A DNA stretch of 64,000 bases from a virus. Positions 38,502 to 44,899 of this stretch are shown here, in pieces. The position numbers and the translations under genes are program-made. The stretch is from positions 1 to 64,000 of IMG/VR virus record IMGVR_UViG_3300047157_000098; one strand, given 5' to 3'. The first letter of the stretch is position 1, and each line of letters opens with the position of its first letter. A model generated the notes under the pieces. That model worked only from the letters and a program-made list of their open reading frames with translations, made no database searches and was not told the DNA's origin.

Positions 38502-38530
38502 CTAAATACGAGACTAAATGGATAATATAA
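38501..38530 (+). promoter_or_regulatory. Early motif copy 1
   Basis: ACTAAATACGA, seven variable bases (GACTAAA), then TGGATAATATAA. It is the first plus-strand copy beyond the control region. The right half runs into ATGTAA, a start codon followed at once by a stop, about 100 bases before the first early gene. Confidence 0.6.
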
Positions 38531-38548
38531 ATGTAAATAAAATCTATT

Positions 38549-38611
38549 ATGAATAAGATATTGAGAGACAGTGTGGAATGGTTTCTGTGAGTTCGATTCT
38601 CACCTACTCAT
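38549..38611 (+). other. tRNA-like hairpin element 1
   Basis: GTGAG-TTCGATT-CTCAC at 38587-38603 has the form of a tRNA T-arm, followed by CTACTCA and T as in an acceptor 3' strand. The 5' acceptor partner is weak (TGAATAA, 5 of 7 pairs) and I cannot fold a D-arm. AGAGAC-GTTTCT upstream forms a 6-bp stem with an 11-base loop. It may be a degenerate tRNA, or an RNA element that shares only the T-arm. A 13-residue reading frame also lies here (ATG at 38549). Confidence 0.3.
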
Positions 38612-38632
38612 CTAACAATTAAAATAATTAAA

Positions 38633-38767
38633 ATGAAAAGAAAGTTTCAACACTTTGCAATCAATGCGATATTGGTTTCGCTTGCAACACTAGCATTCAC
38701 AGGAATAATAACTATTATGTATCACTTGGCTTTTAATAATCCAACAATAACTTACGGCGGATGGTAG
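38633..38767 (+). CDS. Small membrane peptide (44 aa)
   Basis: Translation gives 44 residues: a basic start (MKRKFQHF), one membrane segment (AILVSLATLAFTGIITIMY), and a short polar tail. It overlaps the next gene by 7 bases. It follows the first motif copy and the tRNA-like element, so it is likely among the first proteins made. Function unknown. Confidence 0.5.
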   Translation: MKRKFQHFAINAILVSLATLAFTGIITIMYHLAFNNPTITYGGW

Positions 38768-38874
38768 AACTACTTGACAAAATAGCACAAGAAACATACG
38801 GTGAATTTGGATTCGCTACATGTACTGACGAGCAACAACTAGAAATAATAAGTAATAATTTAACAACTAAATAA
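38761..38874 (+). CDS. Small acidic peptide (37 aa)
   Basis: Starts at ATG 38761 inside the end of the membrane-peptide gene and reads 37 residues with a polar, acidic character (MVELLDKIAQETYGEFG). The overlap suggests coupled translation. Family unknown. Confidence 0.45.
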   Translation: MVELLDKIAQETYGEFGFATCTDEQQLEIISNNLTTK

Positions 38875-38875
38875 T

Positions 38876-39013
38876 ATGCAGTGGATTTTAACATGCGAAA
38901 ACGGTAAGCAAATAGATATGTCAAGCGATATACTAAAGCAAATGGAAAGAAAAATAACAAGACAAGATGTTCTTGAAAGAATTGAGTTTTATAAATCAAC
39001 TAATAAAAAATAA
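38876..39013 (+). CDS. Small helical protein (45 aa)
   Basis: A 45-residue protein, MQWILTCENGKQIDMSSDIL onward, one base after the stop of the previous gene. A single helix with a basic tail. Family unknown. Confidence 0.5.
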   Translation: MQWILTCENGKQIDMSSDILKQMERKITRQDVLERIEFYKSTNKK

Positions 39014-39017
39014 TAAT

Positions 39018-39179
39018 ATGTATAGAAAATATCAAACTAATCAACAAGCGTGGGATGAAGTGACACGTAACTACAATGAATCACTAAGACGAACAGAAAT
39101 CTGTAAAGAAATGTTTGGTCAAGAAAATCTAAAAGGTTTAACAGATGAGCAAAGAGAATCATTCTGGAAAGCAGTATAA
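39018..39179 (+). CDS. Small hypothetical protein (53 aa)
   Basis: A longer in-frame reading starts at 38967, but ATG 39018 follows an AATAATATG-type leader right after the previous stop, and gives MYRKYQTNQQAWDEVTRNYN. It is the more likely start. The protein is helical and charged, ending WKAV. Family unknown. Confidence 0.55.
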   Translation: MYRKYQTNQQAWDEVTRNYNESLRRTEICKEMFGQENLKGLTDEQRESFWKAV

Positions 39180-39184
39180 TACAA

Positions 39185-39217
39185 TCTAAATACGAACTGA
39201 GTTGGATAATAATATAA
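39185..39217 (+). promoter_or_regulatory. Early motif copy 2
   Basis: TCTAAATACGA, seven variable bases (ACTGAGT), then TGGATAATAATATAA (one extra AAT unit). It is followed two bases later by the ATG of the next gene. Confidence 0.6.
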
Positions 39218-39219
39218 AT

Positions 39220-39414
39220 ATGAATATGAAAACATTTAAACAAGTAAACAAAACTACCATCAGAGTAAAAGATGGCGACAACTACTCAACCTATAAAGGC
39301 TATGATATTGGCTCTTTACCTCCAACATTTGGCTTCTGGTTTAATCCAGAAACAGAGAAAGAAGGTATTGGTGAATGGTTTAACTACAAAGGTTTAACTT
39401 ATATACAAAAATAA
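39220..39414 (+). CDS. Small hypothetical protein (64 aa)
   Basis: The ATG at 39220 (MNMKTFKQVNKTTIRVKDGD) lies two bases after motif copy 2; an upstream in-frame TTG at 39202 is part of the motif itself, so I prefer the ATG. A beta-strand-rich domain with YKGYDIGSLPP. Function unknown. Confidence 0.6.
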   Translation: MNMKTFKQVNKTTIRVKDGDNYSTYKGYDIGSLPPTFGFWFNPETEKEGIGEWFNYKGLTYIQK

Positions 39415-39421
39415 TAATAAT

Positions 39422-39670
39422 ATGACTAAAAGAAAATACTTTGACGATTTAACTCTCGAGGAGATGTTTAAATCACATGACTGGACTTATATGTACGCTG
39501 ATGACAATAGATATTACACATCAGGTAGAAGACAGAAAGAATTGATAGATAATAAAATAGAACAATCAGGTGGATGGTCACAAGATATTCTTAAACTACA
39601 CAACGCTCATTGCCCAAAACCAATGCAGATCAGTGAAGAATGGCTAGAAAATCATTTACTAAAACAATAA
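39422..39670 (+). CDS. Small hypothetical protein (82 aa)
   Basis: 82 residues, MTKRKYFDDLTLEEMFKSHD onward, mixed helix with a His and Cys near the end (NAHCPKPMQISEEWLEN). Leader ATAATAATATG. Family unknown. It sits in the tightly packed cluster behind motif copy 2. Confidence 0.55.
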   Translation: MTKRKYFDDLTLEEMFKSHDWTYMYADDNRYYTSGRRQKELIDNKIEQSGGWSQDILKLHNAHCPKPMQISEEWLENHLLKQ

Positions 39671-39674
39671 ATAT

Positions 39675-40205
39675 ATGAAGACTATATATAAAGGTGATGC
39701 TCGTTATGAAAAAATAAAAGAGCAGATGGATTTACTAAATATAACTGATGTAAGTACTGAAAAACAAATTAAAAACGGTACAATAATCTGGAGATTACCA
39801 TACAAACTAAGAGGTAATTACGTAGAATATGGTGCTTTCTCTACAGGTTATGTAAGAAATCAAGGTAATCAGTGTCATTCTAACTGGCAATGTAACAAAA
39901 GAGTCAAAAGTGAACCTCAATATTATCCTGACTATAAATGGTGCGATAAAACAAATCAAAGCATAGCGACAGGTAAATTTAATAGATACTACAGTAGAAT
40001 ATGTGTTTTAATACCTACAGAAATAGATAGATTAGAGTATATGATGAAATATATAGTTAAAAATGAGTTTGTCAAGCGTGCTAAAACTTTAGAAAGAGAT
40101 TACATACCAAGATGGAAGTATGATTACTTAAAAAAAGAAAAAGTACAAGAAACTATCAACGAAGTAACATTAACAGTAAACGGACAAAGATATAATATAA
40201 TATAA
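39675..40205 (+). CDS. Conserved early hypothetical protein
   Basis: A 176-residue basic protein beginning MKTIYKGDARYEKIKEQMDL. HSNWQCNKRVKSEPQYYPDY and KWCDKTNQS give a Cys/His-rich centre, which could bind metal. The C-terminal part is beta-rich (ETINEVTLTVNGQRYNI). It follows its neighbour by 4 bases and leads directly into the next gene. Family unknown. Confidence 0.5.
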   Translation: MKTIYKGDARYEKIKEQMDLLNITDVSTEKQIKNGTIIWRLPYKLRGNYVEYGAFSTGYVRNQGNQCHSNWQCNKRVKSEPQYYPDYKWCDKTNQSIATGKFNRYYSRICVLIPTEIDRLEYMMKYIVKNEFVKRAKTLERDYIPRWKYDYLKKEKVQETINEVTLTVNGQRYNII

Positions 40206-40206
40206 T

Positions 40207-40560
40207 ATGGAAAAAAGTAAATTAAAAGAACTATACTTAGAACACCACGGTTCTACACTAGATACAGTAGATTTTAAAGGTGGTTATGATTTTATAATGA
40301 ATCAAGAATACACTGCAGATGGCTATGACTTATTTTTATGTCATGACGGTAAATCTGCTGTTTGTTTAAGTGAAGATGTATATTACTACTCTCATGATTT
40401 AACAGATGTACTCAAAAATGCTATACACGGCGCCCAGTCTATATACTGTGGTGAAGAGATATATGATGAGTGTTATATTAATGATGAGTGGGAAGAATGG
40501 TGTCTTGAAGACGGATTAGTAGAGTATAATGACGAAGACGAACTAGTTATTACAGACTAA
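40207..40560 (+). CDS. Acidic early hypothetical protein
   Basis: A 117-residue, strongly acidic protein (CGEEIYDECYINDEWEEWCL, ending EDELVITD) with MEKSKLKELYLEHHGSTLDT at the start. Acidic early phage proteins often mimic DNA to inhibit host factors, but I have no direct support for that. Its stop codon lies inside motif copy 3. Confidence 0.5.
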   Translation: MEKSKLKELYLEHHGSTLDTVDFKGGYDFIMNQEYTADGYDLFLCHDGKSAVCLSEDVYYYSHDLTDVLKNAIHGAQSIYCGEEIYDECYINDEWEEWCLEDGLVEYNDEDELVITD

Positions 40561-40585
40561 ATACGATTACCATTGGATAATATAA
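40556..40585 (+). promoter_or_regulatory. Early motif copy 3
   Basis: ACTAAATACGA, seven variable bases (TTACCAT), then TGGATAATATAA. The stop codon of the upstream gene (TAA, 40558-40560) lies inside the left half, and the next gene ATG lies 11 bases after the right half. Confidence 0.6.
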
Positions 40586-40596
40586 TAAACGAATAT

Positions 40597-40809
40597 ATGA
40601 ATTGTAAAAAATGTAACAATACAATACCTCAACAGCGGCTAGCATTTGGTTATACTTCCTGCGTTAAATGTAGCACTACAGAAGCTTATGGTTGTGTTAA
40701 TATCACTTACCACAAAACTGGCAACACTATCCAAATTATGCCAAAAACCCAAGCAGCTAGAATACGTAAGCTATCCGCTCGTAGAGGTTACGGAACATGT
40801 TTAAGATAA
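40597..40809 (+). CDS. Small zinc-ribbon protein
   Basis: An ATG at 40597 (MNCKKCNNTIPQQRLAFGYT) follows the motif. The protein has two Cys pairs: CKKC and CVKC separated by about 22 residues. This is a typical zinc ribbon, with a basic tail (ARIRKLSARRGYGTCLR). It could bind nucleic acid. The in-frame TTG at 40573 is inside the motif and is less likely as a start. Confidence 0.6.
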   Translation: MNCKKCNNTIPQQRLAFGYTSCVKCSTTEAYGCVNITYHKTGNTIQIMPKTQAARIRKLSARRGYGTCLR

Positions 40810-40813
40810 TAAT

Positions 40814-40897
40814 ATGAAAGAATACTACGAATTTAATAATGAACAAGAGTACGAAGAGTACGCCCAGTTAATGTGGTTAATAAATAATAACAAATGA
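40814..40897 (+). CDS. Very small acidic peptide (27 aa)
   Basis: A 27-residue reading, MKEYYEFNNEQEYEEYAQLM onward, after an AATAATATG leader and overlapping the next start by 4 bases (ATGA junction). Coupled translation suggests it is real. Function unknown. Confidence 0.4.
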   Translation: MKEYYEFNNEQEYEEYAQLMWLINNNK

Positions 40898-41022
40898 AAG
40901 AATATACAGTAACATATCTACCTCATATGAGAGAAGACAAAGAGTGGATCAATGTAAACGCTAAGTCTGAAGAAGATTTAGTACTTAATTTTAAAGCAGG
41001 AGTAATATTAAATATAGAGTAA
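40894..41022 (+). CDS. Small hypothetical protein (42 aa)
   Basis: A 42-residue reading that overlaps the previous stop by an ATGA junction, MKEYTVTYLPHMREDKEWIN onward, ending GVILNIE. Beta-strand-like. Family unknown. Confidence 0.45.
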   Translation: MKEYTVTYLPHMREDKEWINVNAKSEEDLVLNFKAGVILNIE

Positions 41023-41023
41023 A

Positions 41024-41269
41024 ATGAAAGAAAATGTAAGAGTAAATGGATGGGACTTTGAATATGTAAGTCAAGATGATGGCAATGACCAGTTCTATCA
41101 GTGTAGAGGTGAGGTAATGTATGATGACGAGCATGACCAAATACCTGAACCAGCGTTGTGGGATGCAGCGTTGAAGTTAGAAAAAGAATTAACTGAAGAA
41201 GGTTATAGATGTGATGCAAATCACAGTGAAAAAGGATGGGTTGAAGTATCAATATTTGGCAAGATATGA
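41024..41269 (+). CDS. Small acidic hypothetical protein (81 aa)
   Basis: 81 residues, MKENVRVNGWDFEYVSQDDG onward. Two possible short strands and a helix (DAALKLEKELTEEGYRCDAN). Its stop shares bases with the next ATG. Family unknown. Confidence 0.5.
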   Translation: MKENVRVNGWDFEYVSQDDGNDQFYQCRGEVMYDDEHDQIPEPALWDAALKLEKELTEEGYRCDANHSEKGWVEVSIFGKI

Positions 41270-41466
41270 GTAAGTTAGACGAAATAATAGACAAAGAGTT
41301 AAAGATATTTGATAGATCAATAGTGGCTACACCAAGTGATAGAGAAAAATTAGATGCCTTCGCGGCGGCTAATCATGGAGTTAATGATTTTTTATTAACG
41401 CAGATGGCTGTACAGTTGGGTTACGTAACAGCTTTAAAATTTATAAAAGAAGAAGTAAACATATGA
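41266..41466 (+). CDS. Small helical protein (66 aa)
   Basis: 66 residues, MSKLDEIIDKELKIFDRSIV onward, mostly helical. ATGA overlaps on both sides (4 bases each) show it belongs to a coupled run. Family unknown. Confidence 0.5.
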   Translation: MSKLDEIIDKELKIFDRSIVATPSDREKLDAFAAANHGVNDFLLTQMAVQLGYVTALKFIKEEVNI

Positions 41467-41666
41467 GTGATTCAGTAAAGAAATACTACGAAATGGTAGA
41501 AGACGGGGAAATAAAAGTAAACCCTGATAAAGTAAATCCTAGGTTAAGGTGTGAACAAAAAATACTAGACATAGGTCATGCTTTAAAAGAGTACGAAGGT
41601 AACGTCATAGATAAATGGCAGGTTATCAACAAGATAGAAGAAATAATGTCAAGGCTAGACGAGTAG
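41463..41666 (+). CDS. Small hypothetical protein (67 aa)
   Basis: 67 residues, MSDSVKKYYEMVEDGEIKVN onward, with HALKEYEGNVIDKWQVINKI at the end. The gene is followed by 184 bases without a gene, containing the second tRNA-like element. Family unknown. Confidence 0.5.
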   Translation: MSDSVKKYYEMVEDGEIKVNPDKVNPRLRCEQKILDIGHALKEYEGNVIDKWQVINKIEEIMSRLDE

Positions 41667-41748
41667 CTTAATTAGATGAGTTTGAAGTTGATCATGAAAA
41701 ATAGGTTATATGATGGATTCTCATACATAAGTGAATAGCTAGCAAAGG

Positions 41749-41848
41749 AAACTAGGTCAGGCAAAACATTGTACAAGTAAACGTTTTCACGAGCTTGTAG
41801 TGTAGATGGGCTACCGACGGGTATGAGGTTCGAATCCTCACTAGTTAC
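41749..41848 (+). other. tRNA-like hairpin element 2
   Basis: TGAGG-TTCGAAT-CCTCA at 41824-41840 is a perfect tRNA T-arm, followed by CTAGTTA and C. An AAACTAG at 41749-41755 pairs with CTAGTTA in six of seven positions but lies 100 bases upstream, too far for a plain tRNA. The interior has a TACAAG/CTTGTA stem and a GTAGT/GCTAC stem. I cannot fold a cloverleaf. It ends 2 bases before motif copy 4. The remaining bases of 41667-41850 show no gene. Confidence 0.3.
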
Positions 41849-41850
41849 AA

Positions 41851-41880
41851 ACTAAATACGAATACAGTTGGATAATATAA
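41851..41880 (+). promoter_or_regulatory. Early motif copy 4
   Basis: ACTAAATACGA, seven variable bases (ATACAGT), then TGGATAATATAA. The next gene ATG lies 13 bases after the right half; between them only A and T occur. It is directly behind the second tRNA-like element. Confidence 0.6.
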
Positions 41881-41893
41881 TTAAATAATAAAT

Positions 41894-42130
41894 ATGATAA
41901 AAATTAAAACCGTCTACGACAAGTTATTGCCCGACGTTAAAACAGAATTGCAGTCAAGTGCTAGAAAGTATAATTCTGCTAAAAGGTTAAAGTATACACT
42001 AATGTCTAAAACTATGTGGCATGAACTTACAATAGATGAGATGAGAGATCTTATGACTTATGGTAACTTAACTACTTACAAACTAGATCCATTTAGCTTT
42101 ATGTATGGTGATAATATACTTGTAAAATGA
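41894..42130 (+). CDS. Small hypothetical protein (78 aa)
   Basis: 78 residues, MIKIKTVYDKLLPDVKTELQ onward, helical then short strands. First gene behind motif copy 4. It overlaps the next gene by 4 bases. Family unknown. Confidence 0.55.
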   Translation: MIKIKTVYDKLLPDVKTELQSSARKYNSAKRLKYTLMSKTMWHELTIDEMRDLMTYGNLTTYKLDPFSFMYGDNILVK

Positions 42131-42384
42131 GCAAGTTAAATATACCAAAATGGTTTAAAGGTAGCGTGTATAACGAAGGTGATACCGTTACCAATCCATT
42201 CAGCGGCGAAAGCTATGAACTAACTGGCTTAGAGTTAAGTATTTACGACTTTATAATGGGTTGTCAATACGTATTTGAAGTAGCACCAAAAGCTGCAACG
42301 CCTCAACAAATCAAAGACTTTCATAAAGGTATTGATTGGTTTAGAAAACATAACACTAAAGCTTATATGGTATTATTAGATTAA
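42127..42384 (+). CDS. Small hypothetical protein (85 aa)
   Basis: 85 residues, MSKLNIPKWFKGSVYNEGDT onward, with GDTVTNPFSGESYELTGLEL like a small beta-barrel domain and a helical end (IKDFHKGIDWFRKHNTKAYM). Twelve bases separate it from the tRNA. Family unknown. Confidence 0.5.
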   Translation: MSKLNIPKWFKGSVYNEGDTVTNPFSGESYELTGLELSIYDFIMGCQYVFEVAPKAATPQQIKDFHKGIDWFRKHNTKAYMVLLD

Positions 42385-42396
42385 TGCTATACACAT

Positions 42397-42469
42397 TGCG
42401 CGGTAGAGCAGCTGGTAGCTCGTTGGGTTCATATCCCAAAAGTCGGAGGTTCGAGTCCTCCCTGCGCAC
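42397..42469 (+). tRNA. tRNA-Met(CAT)
   Basis: A full cloverleaf of 73 bases. The acceptor is 7 bp (TGCGCGG with CTGCGCA, one G-T), the D-arm GAGC/GCTC with an 8-base loop, the anticodon stem TTGGG/CCCAA with loop TTCATAT and anticodon CAT, variable loop AAGTC, and T-arm GGAGG/CCTCC with TTCGAGT. The anticodon CAT could also be lysidine-modified Ile, but Met is the default reading. No CCA is encoded. Confidence 0.9.
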
Positions 42470-42483
42470 CTAAATAATAATAT

Positions 42484-42828
42484 ATGAATACAATAGAATT
42501 TAATAAACTAGTACACGAACTAAACGAGTACTCAAACAATGTAATGTCAAAGAAAGGTCCTGAGTATACTCAAGAATCAGCAGACGTTTTAAACAATTTT
42601 AAAGCAACAGCAAAAAGAATAGGTATATCACCGTTAAAAGTATGGTCTATATTCTTTGACAAACAAGTGCAATCAATAATGTCTCATGTCAATAATCCCA
42701 ATCTTGACAAGGCAGAAAGCTTAGAATCTAGGTTCGCAGATGTTATAAACTACTGCAGATTAGGTCACGCTTTATTTACAGAAAGAGAATCGGGAATAAT
42801 TAAAGAAGTATTTAACAATGATAACTAA
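42484..42828 (+). CDS. Helical protein, possible nucleotide-modification-associated (DUF1599-like)
   Basis: 114 residues, MNTIEFNKLVHELNEYSNNV onward, then KKGPEYTQESADVLNNFKAT and ESRFADVINYCRLGHALF. The layout F..KN..Y followed by DxxNYxxL resembles the DUF1599 (Nmad1) family found near phage nucleotide-modification genes. I cannot confirm it. Its stop overlaps the start of the next gene by 11 bases. Confidence 0.4.
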   Translation: MNTIEFNKLVHELNEYSNNVMSKKGPEYTQESADVLNNFKATAKRIGISPLKVWSIFFDKQVQSIMSHVNNPNLDKAESLESRFADVINYCRLGHALFTERESGIIKEVFNNDN

Positions 42829-42997
42829 AAATGAATTTCAATCGTACGTAGACGTACAAATGTCAGGTGTAACTAATATGTTTGATGTAAGAACAGTAGA
42901 GTCTATATCTGGTCTTTCAAAAGCTAAGATTATGGATATAATGAAAAACTATAGTCAATATGACAAAACTTTTAAACTAGAAGAAAATGTCGACTAG
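42818..42997 (+). CDS. Small hypothetical protein (59 aa)
   Basis: Starts at ATG 42818, inside the end of the previous gene, and reads MITKNEFQSYVDVQMSGVTN onward for 59 residues. It is mostly helical and overlaps the next gene by 11 bases. Both overlaps fit coupled translation. Family unknown. Confidence 0.45.
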   Translation: MITKNEFQSYVDVQMSGVTNMFDVRTVESISGLSKAKIMDIMKNYSQYDKTFKLEENVD

Positions 42998-43448
42998 AAA
43001 CCTAACAATGGTAGTGGATAGGAAATATGCAGAGAACCATGAACTTGGTTTTGCTGCTCCTCCCACATTTTTTCATGACAATAGCTATGTAAACATGTAT
43101 TTACATCATGATGGCTATCCTGAATGGCAAGGTGTGCAAATAGCAAATTGGCTTCATGCTAACCCAACTAGTGACGGTAGCCGTTTAGCTGCTAAGTTAG
43201 TTCATGATATGTACTATGACAGTTGCTATTTATATCCTGATCACTCTAATATAGATCATCACTACACTTATATTATATTCTCAGGCAAACAAGACAGATG
43301 GGTTAGTTGTTATGACAATTACTCGAACGAAACTGTATTTGTACTAAAACCAGAGAAGATTATATCTAAATATATGAGAGATATGGAGTACACTGATTTT
43401 TCAAACAATGAAACTAGAAAAAAACAAAGAGAAGTTTATACAAACTAA
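42987..43448 (+). CDS. Conserved early hypothetical protein
   Basis: A 153-residue protein starting MSTRNLTMVVDRKYAENHEL, rich in Tyr, His and Asp (HDNSYVNMYLHHDGYPEW, CYLYPDHSNIDHHYTYIIF). Similar proteins occur in other large phages without known function. Its last codons overlap motif copy 5. Confidence 0.5.
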   Translation: MSTRNLTMVVDRKYAENHELGFAAPPTFFHDNSYVNMYLHHDGYPEWQGVQIANWLHANPTSDGSRLAAKLVHDMYYDSCYLYPDHSNIDHHYTYIIFSGKQDRWVSCYDNYSNETVFVLKPEKIISKYMRDMEYTDFSNNETRKKQREVYTN

Positions 43449-43473
43449 ATACGAACGTAGTTGGATAATATAA
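43444..43473 (+). promoter_or_regulatory. Early motif copy 5
   Basis: ACTAAATACGA, seven variable bases (ACGTAGT), then TGGATAATATAA. The stop codon of the upstream gene (43446-43448) lies in its left half. The next gene ATG is two bases after the right half. Confidence 0.6.
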
Positions 43474-43475
43474 AT

Positions 43476-43763
43476 ATGACAGACGAACAATTAACAAAGT
43501 TAGCAGACTTGATAACAGAAAGGTTAATCAACCATCGTAATGAAAAAGATATAGCTTGGCATGACAAAAGCCCTATAACAATAGAAGATTTGCTTGAAGA
43601 TATGCCTTTAAGTTTCAAAGAAACTCCTGAAGAACATATCATAGGTGAAATTGCACGTCTTACTACTCTTCTAATGATGTATCAAGAACAAGAAGAATAC
43701 AGAAAAATGCAGATAATACAAAATAAAATTAACAGATTACAGAATAAACTAGATAAACTATGA
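43476..43763 (+). CDS. Small helical protein upstream of ligase
   Basis: 95 residues from ATG 43476, MTDEQLTKLADLITERLINH onward, all helical with a coiled-coil end (QEEYRKMQIIQNKINRLQNK). An in-frame TTG at 43461 is inside the motif. It overlaps the ligase gene by 4 bases. Family unknown. Confidence 0.55.
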   Translation: MTDEQLTKLADLITERLINHRNEKDIAWHDKSPITIEDLLEDMPLSFKETPEEHIIGEIARLTTLLMMYQEQEEYRKMQIIQNKINRLQNKLDKL

Positions 43764-44608
43764 TAAAACCAATGCTCGCATACAAAGTAGGCAACAAACC
43801 TGTCGACTGGTCCGAGAAAGTGTACATACAACCTAAGCTTGACGGCGTTCGTTGTGTTATACAGCTCGATCCCAACGGAGAAGTTGTGGCACATTCACGT
43901 ACAGGTAAACAATTTTTCAATATAGCTCACATCACAAACTCGTTGCACTATTTTCTTACGCAACACCCTGATGTCGTCCTCGACGGTGAGTTGTATAATC
44001 ATGATCTAAGAGATGATTTCGAAAAAATTATATCATTAGTCAGAAAGCAAAAACCAACTCCATCAGACAGATCAGAGGCTGGTAAGATGATACAATTTCA
44101 TTGTTACGACTACATAGAAACTGTAATGAATCAACCGTATAGCTACAGAATGAATCAACTCGCGACTAGTGATATGTATTCTTACTGTGTTATGCATGTT
44201 AAAACTCTACGTGCTCTTAGTGACCTGCAAGCAAAAGCGATTCACAAATGTAACTTAGAAGCAGGTTACGAAGGCTCAATCCTAAGATTAGACAAAGCAT
44301 ATCAGCAGAAACGCTCTTATAACTTACAAAAGTTCAAAGACTTTTCCGACACTGAAGCTACTATCATAGGTTATGTAGATGGTAAAGGCAAGAGGACGGG
44401 TACGCTAGGCAAGTTCATAATGCGAGATGACGAAGGTATAGAGTTCGGTTGTCCACCGGGCAAAGGCTATACCTACAAGGATCTAGCTAATATGCTCGAT
44501 AATATAGGTGACTATATTGGCCAGCGTGCTACCTTTACCTACTTCGAACGTACTAAAGCTAACAGCTACAGACACCCATTGTTTAAAACTATTCGTAACT
44601 ATGAATAG
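43760..44608 (+). CDS. ATP-dependent DNA ligase
   Basis: 282 residues. The adenylation motif KLDGVR lies at residues 26-31, with Lys26 the AMP-binding residue. DGELYNH near residue 76 is motif III, YEGSILR near residue 170 is motif IV, and KFKDFS near 190 is motif V. The C-terminal part is an OB-fold-like domain (GTLGKFIMRDDEGIEFGCPP). The short form matches small phage ligases. It seals nicks after replication and recombination. It precedes several small genes in the early module. Confidence 0.85.
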   Translation: MIKPMLAYKVGNKPVDWSEKVYIQPKLDGVRCVIQLDPNGEVVAHSRTGKQFFNIAHITNSLHYFLTQHPDVVLDGELYNHDLRDDFEKIISLVRKQKPTPSDRSEAGKMIQFHCYDYIETVMNQPYSYRMNQLATSDMYSYCVMHVKTLRALSDLQAKAIHKCNLEAGYEGSILRLDKAYQQKRSYNLQKFKDFSDTEATIIGYVDGKGKRTGTLGKFIMRDDEGIEFGCPPGKGYTYKDLANMLDNIGDYIGQRATFTYFERTKANSYRHPLFKTIRNYE

Positions 44609-44795
44609 AGATAAACATATATGGGAAGGTTGGACGGTTGGTTGCTTCATTGATGATATAGAACCTATATTTGATATGTGTGCTCCGTTCCATGACAAAC
44701 AAAGTCTTAAAAGATGGGTTGCACAAGAACAACCTTATTATAAAAAACATATACCAGAAGTATATAATTACTTTTTAAAAAAATCAGGATTATGA
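44601..44795 (+). CDS. Small hypothetical protein (64 aa)
   Basis: From ATG 44601 (MNRDKHIWEGWTVGCFIDDI) the 64-residue protein overlaps the ligase end by 8 bases. A longer in-frame reading from 44508 lies within the ligase gene and is less likely. Helical, with Cys residues. Family unknown. Confidence 0.5.
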   Translation: MNRDKHIWEGWTVGCFIDDIEPIFDMCAPFHDKQSLKRWVAQEQPYYKKHIPEVYNYFLKKSGL

Positions 44796-44899
44796 CAAAA
44801 ACAATATGGAAATTATATAATGAGAATATGATTAGCATAGACGTAGCTAACGAGTTGTTAGACGCGTGGTATGAAAGAAACAGTAGAAAATATAAATAA
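44792..44899 (+). CDS. Very small helical protein (35 aa)
   Basis: 35 residues, MTKTIWKLYNENMISIDVAN onward. Its start overlaps the previous stop and its stop overlaps the next ATG, so it is translationally coupled. Function unknown. Confidence 0.45.
   Translation: MTKTIWKLYNENMISIDVANELLDAWYERNSRKYK

Larger units (their letters stand above)
38201..38632. other. Divergent control region, possible origin
   Basis: About 430 bases without a convincing gene, between the first minus-strand gene and the early module. It contains a 13-bp inverted repeat (38243-38286), a pyrimidine-rich tract with C runs (38324-38342), two 13-base-spaced direct repeats, a motif copy and a tRNA-like hairpin. AT-rich stretches (38460-38500) with TATATATAAT follow the TTGACA repeats. 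A promoter or replication-origin role is an inference. Confidence 0.4.
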
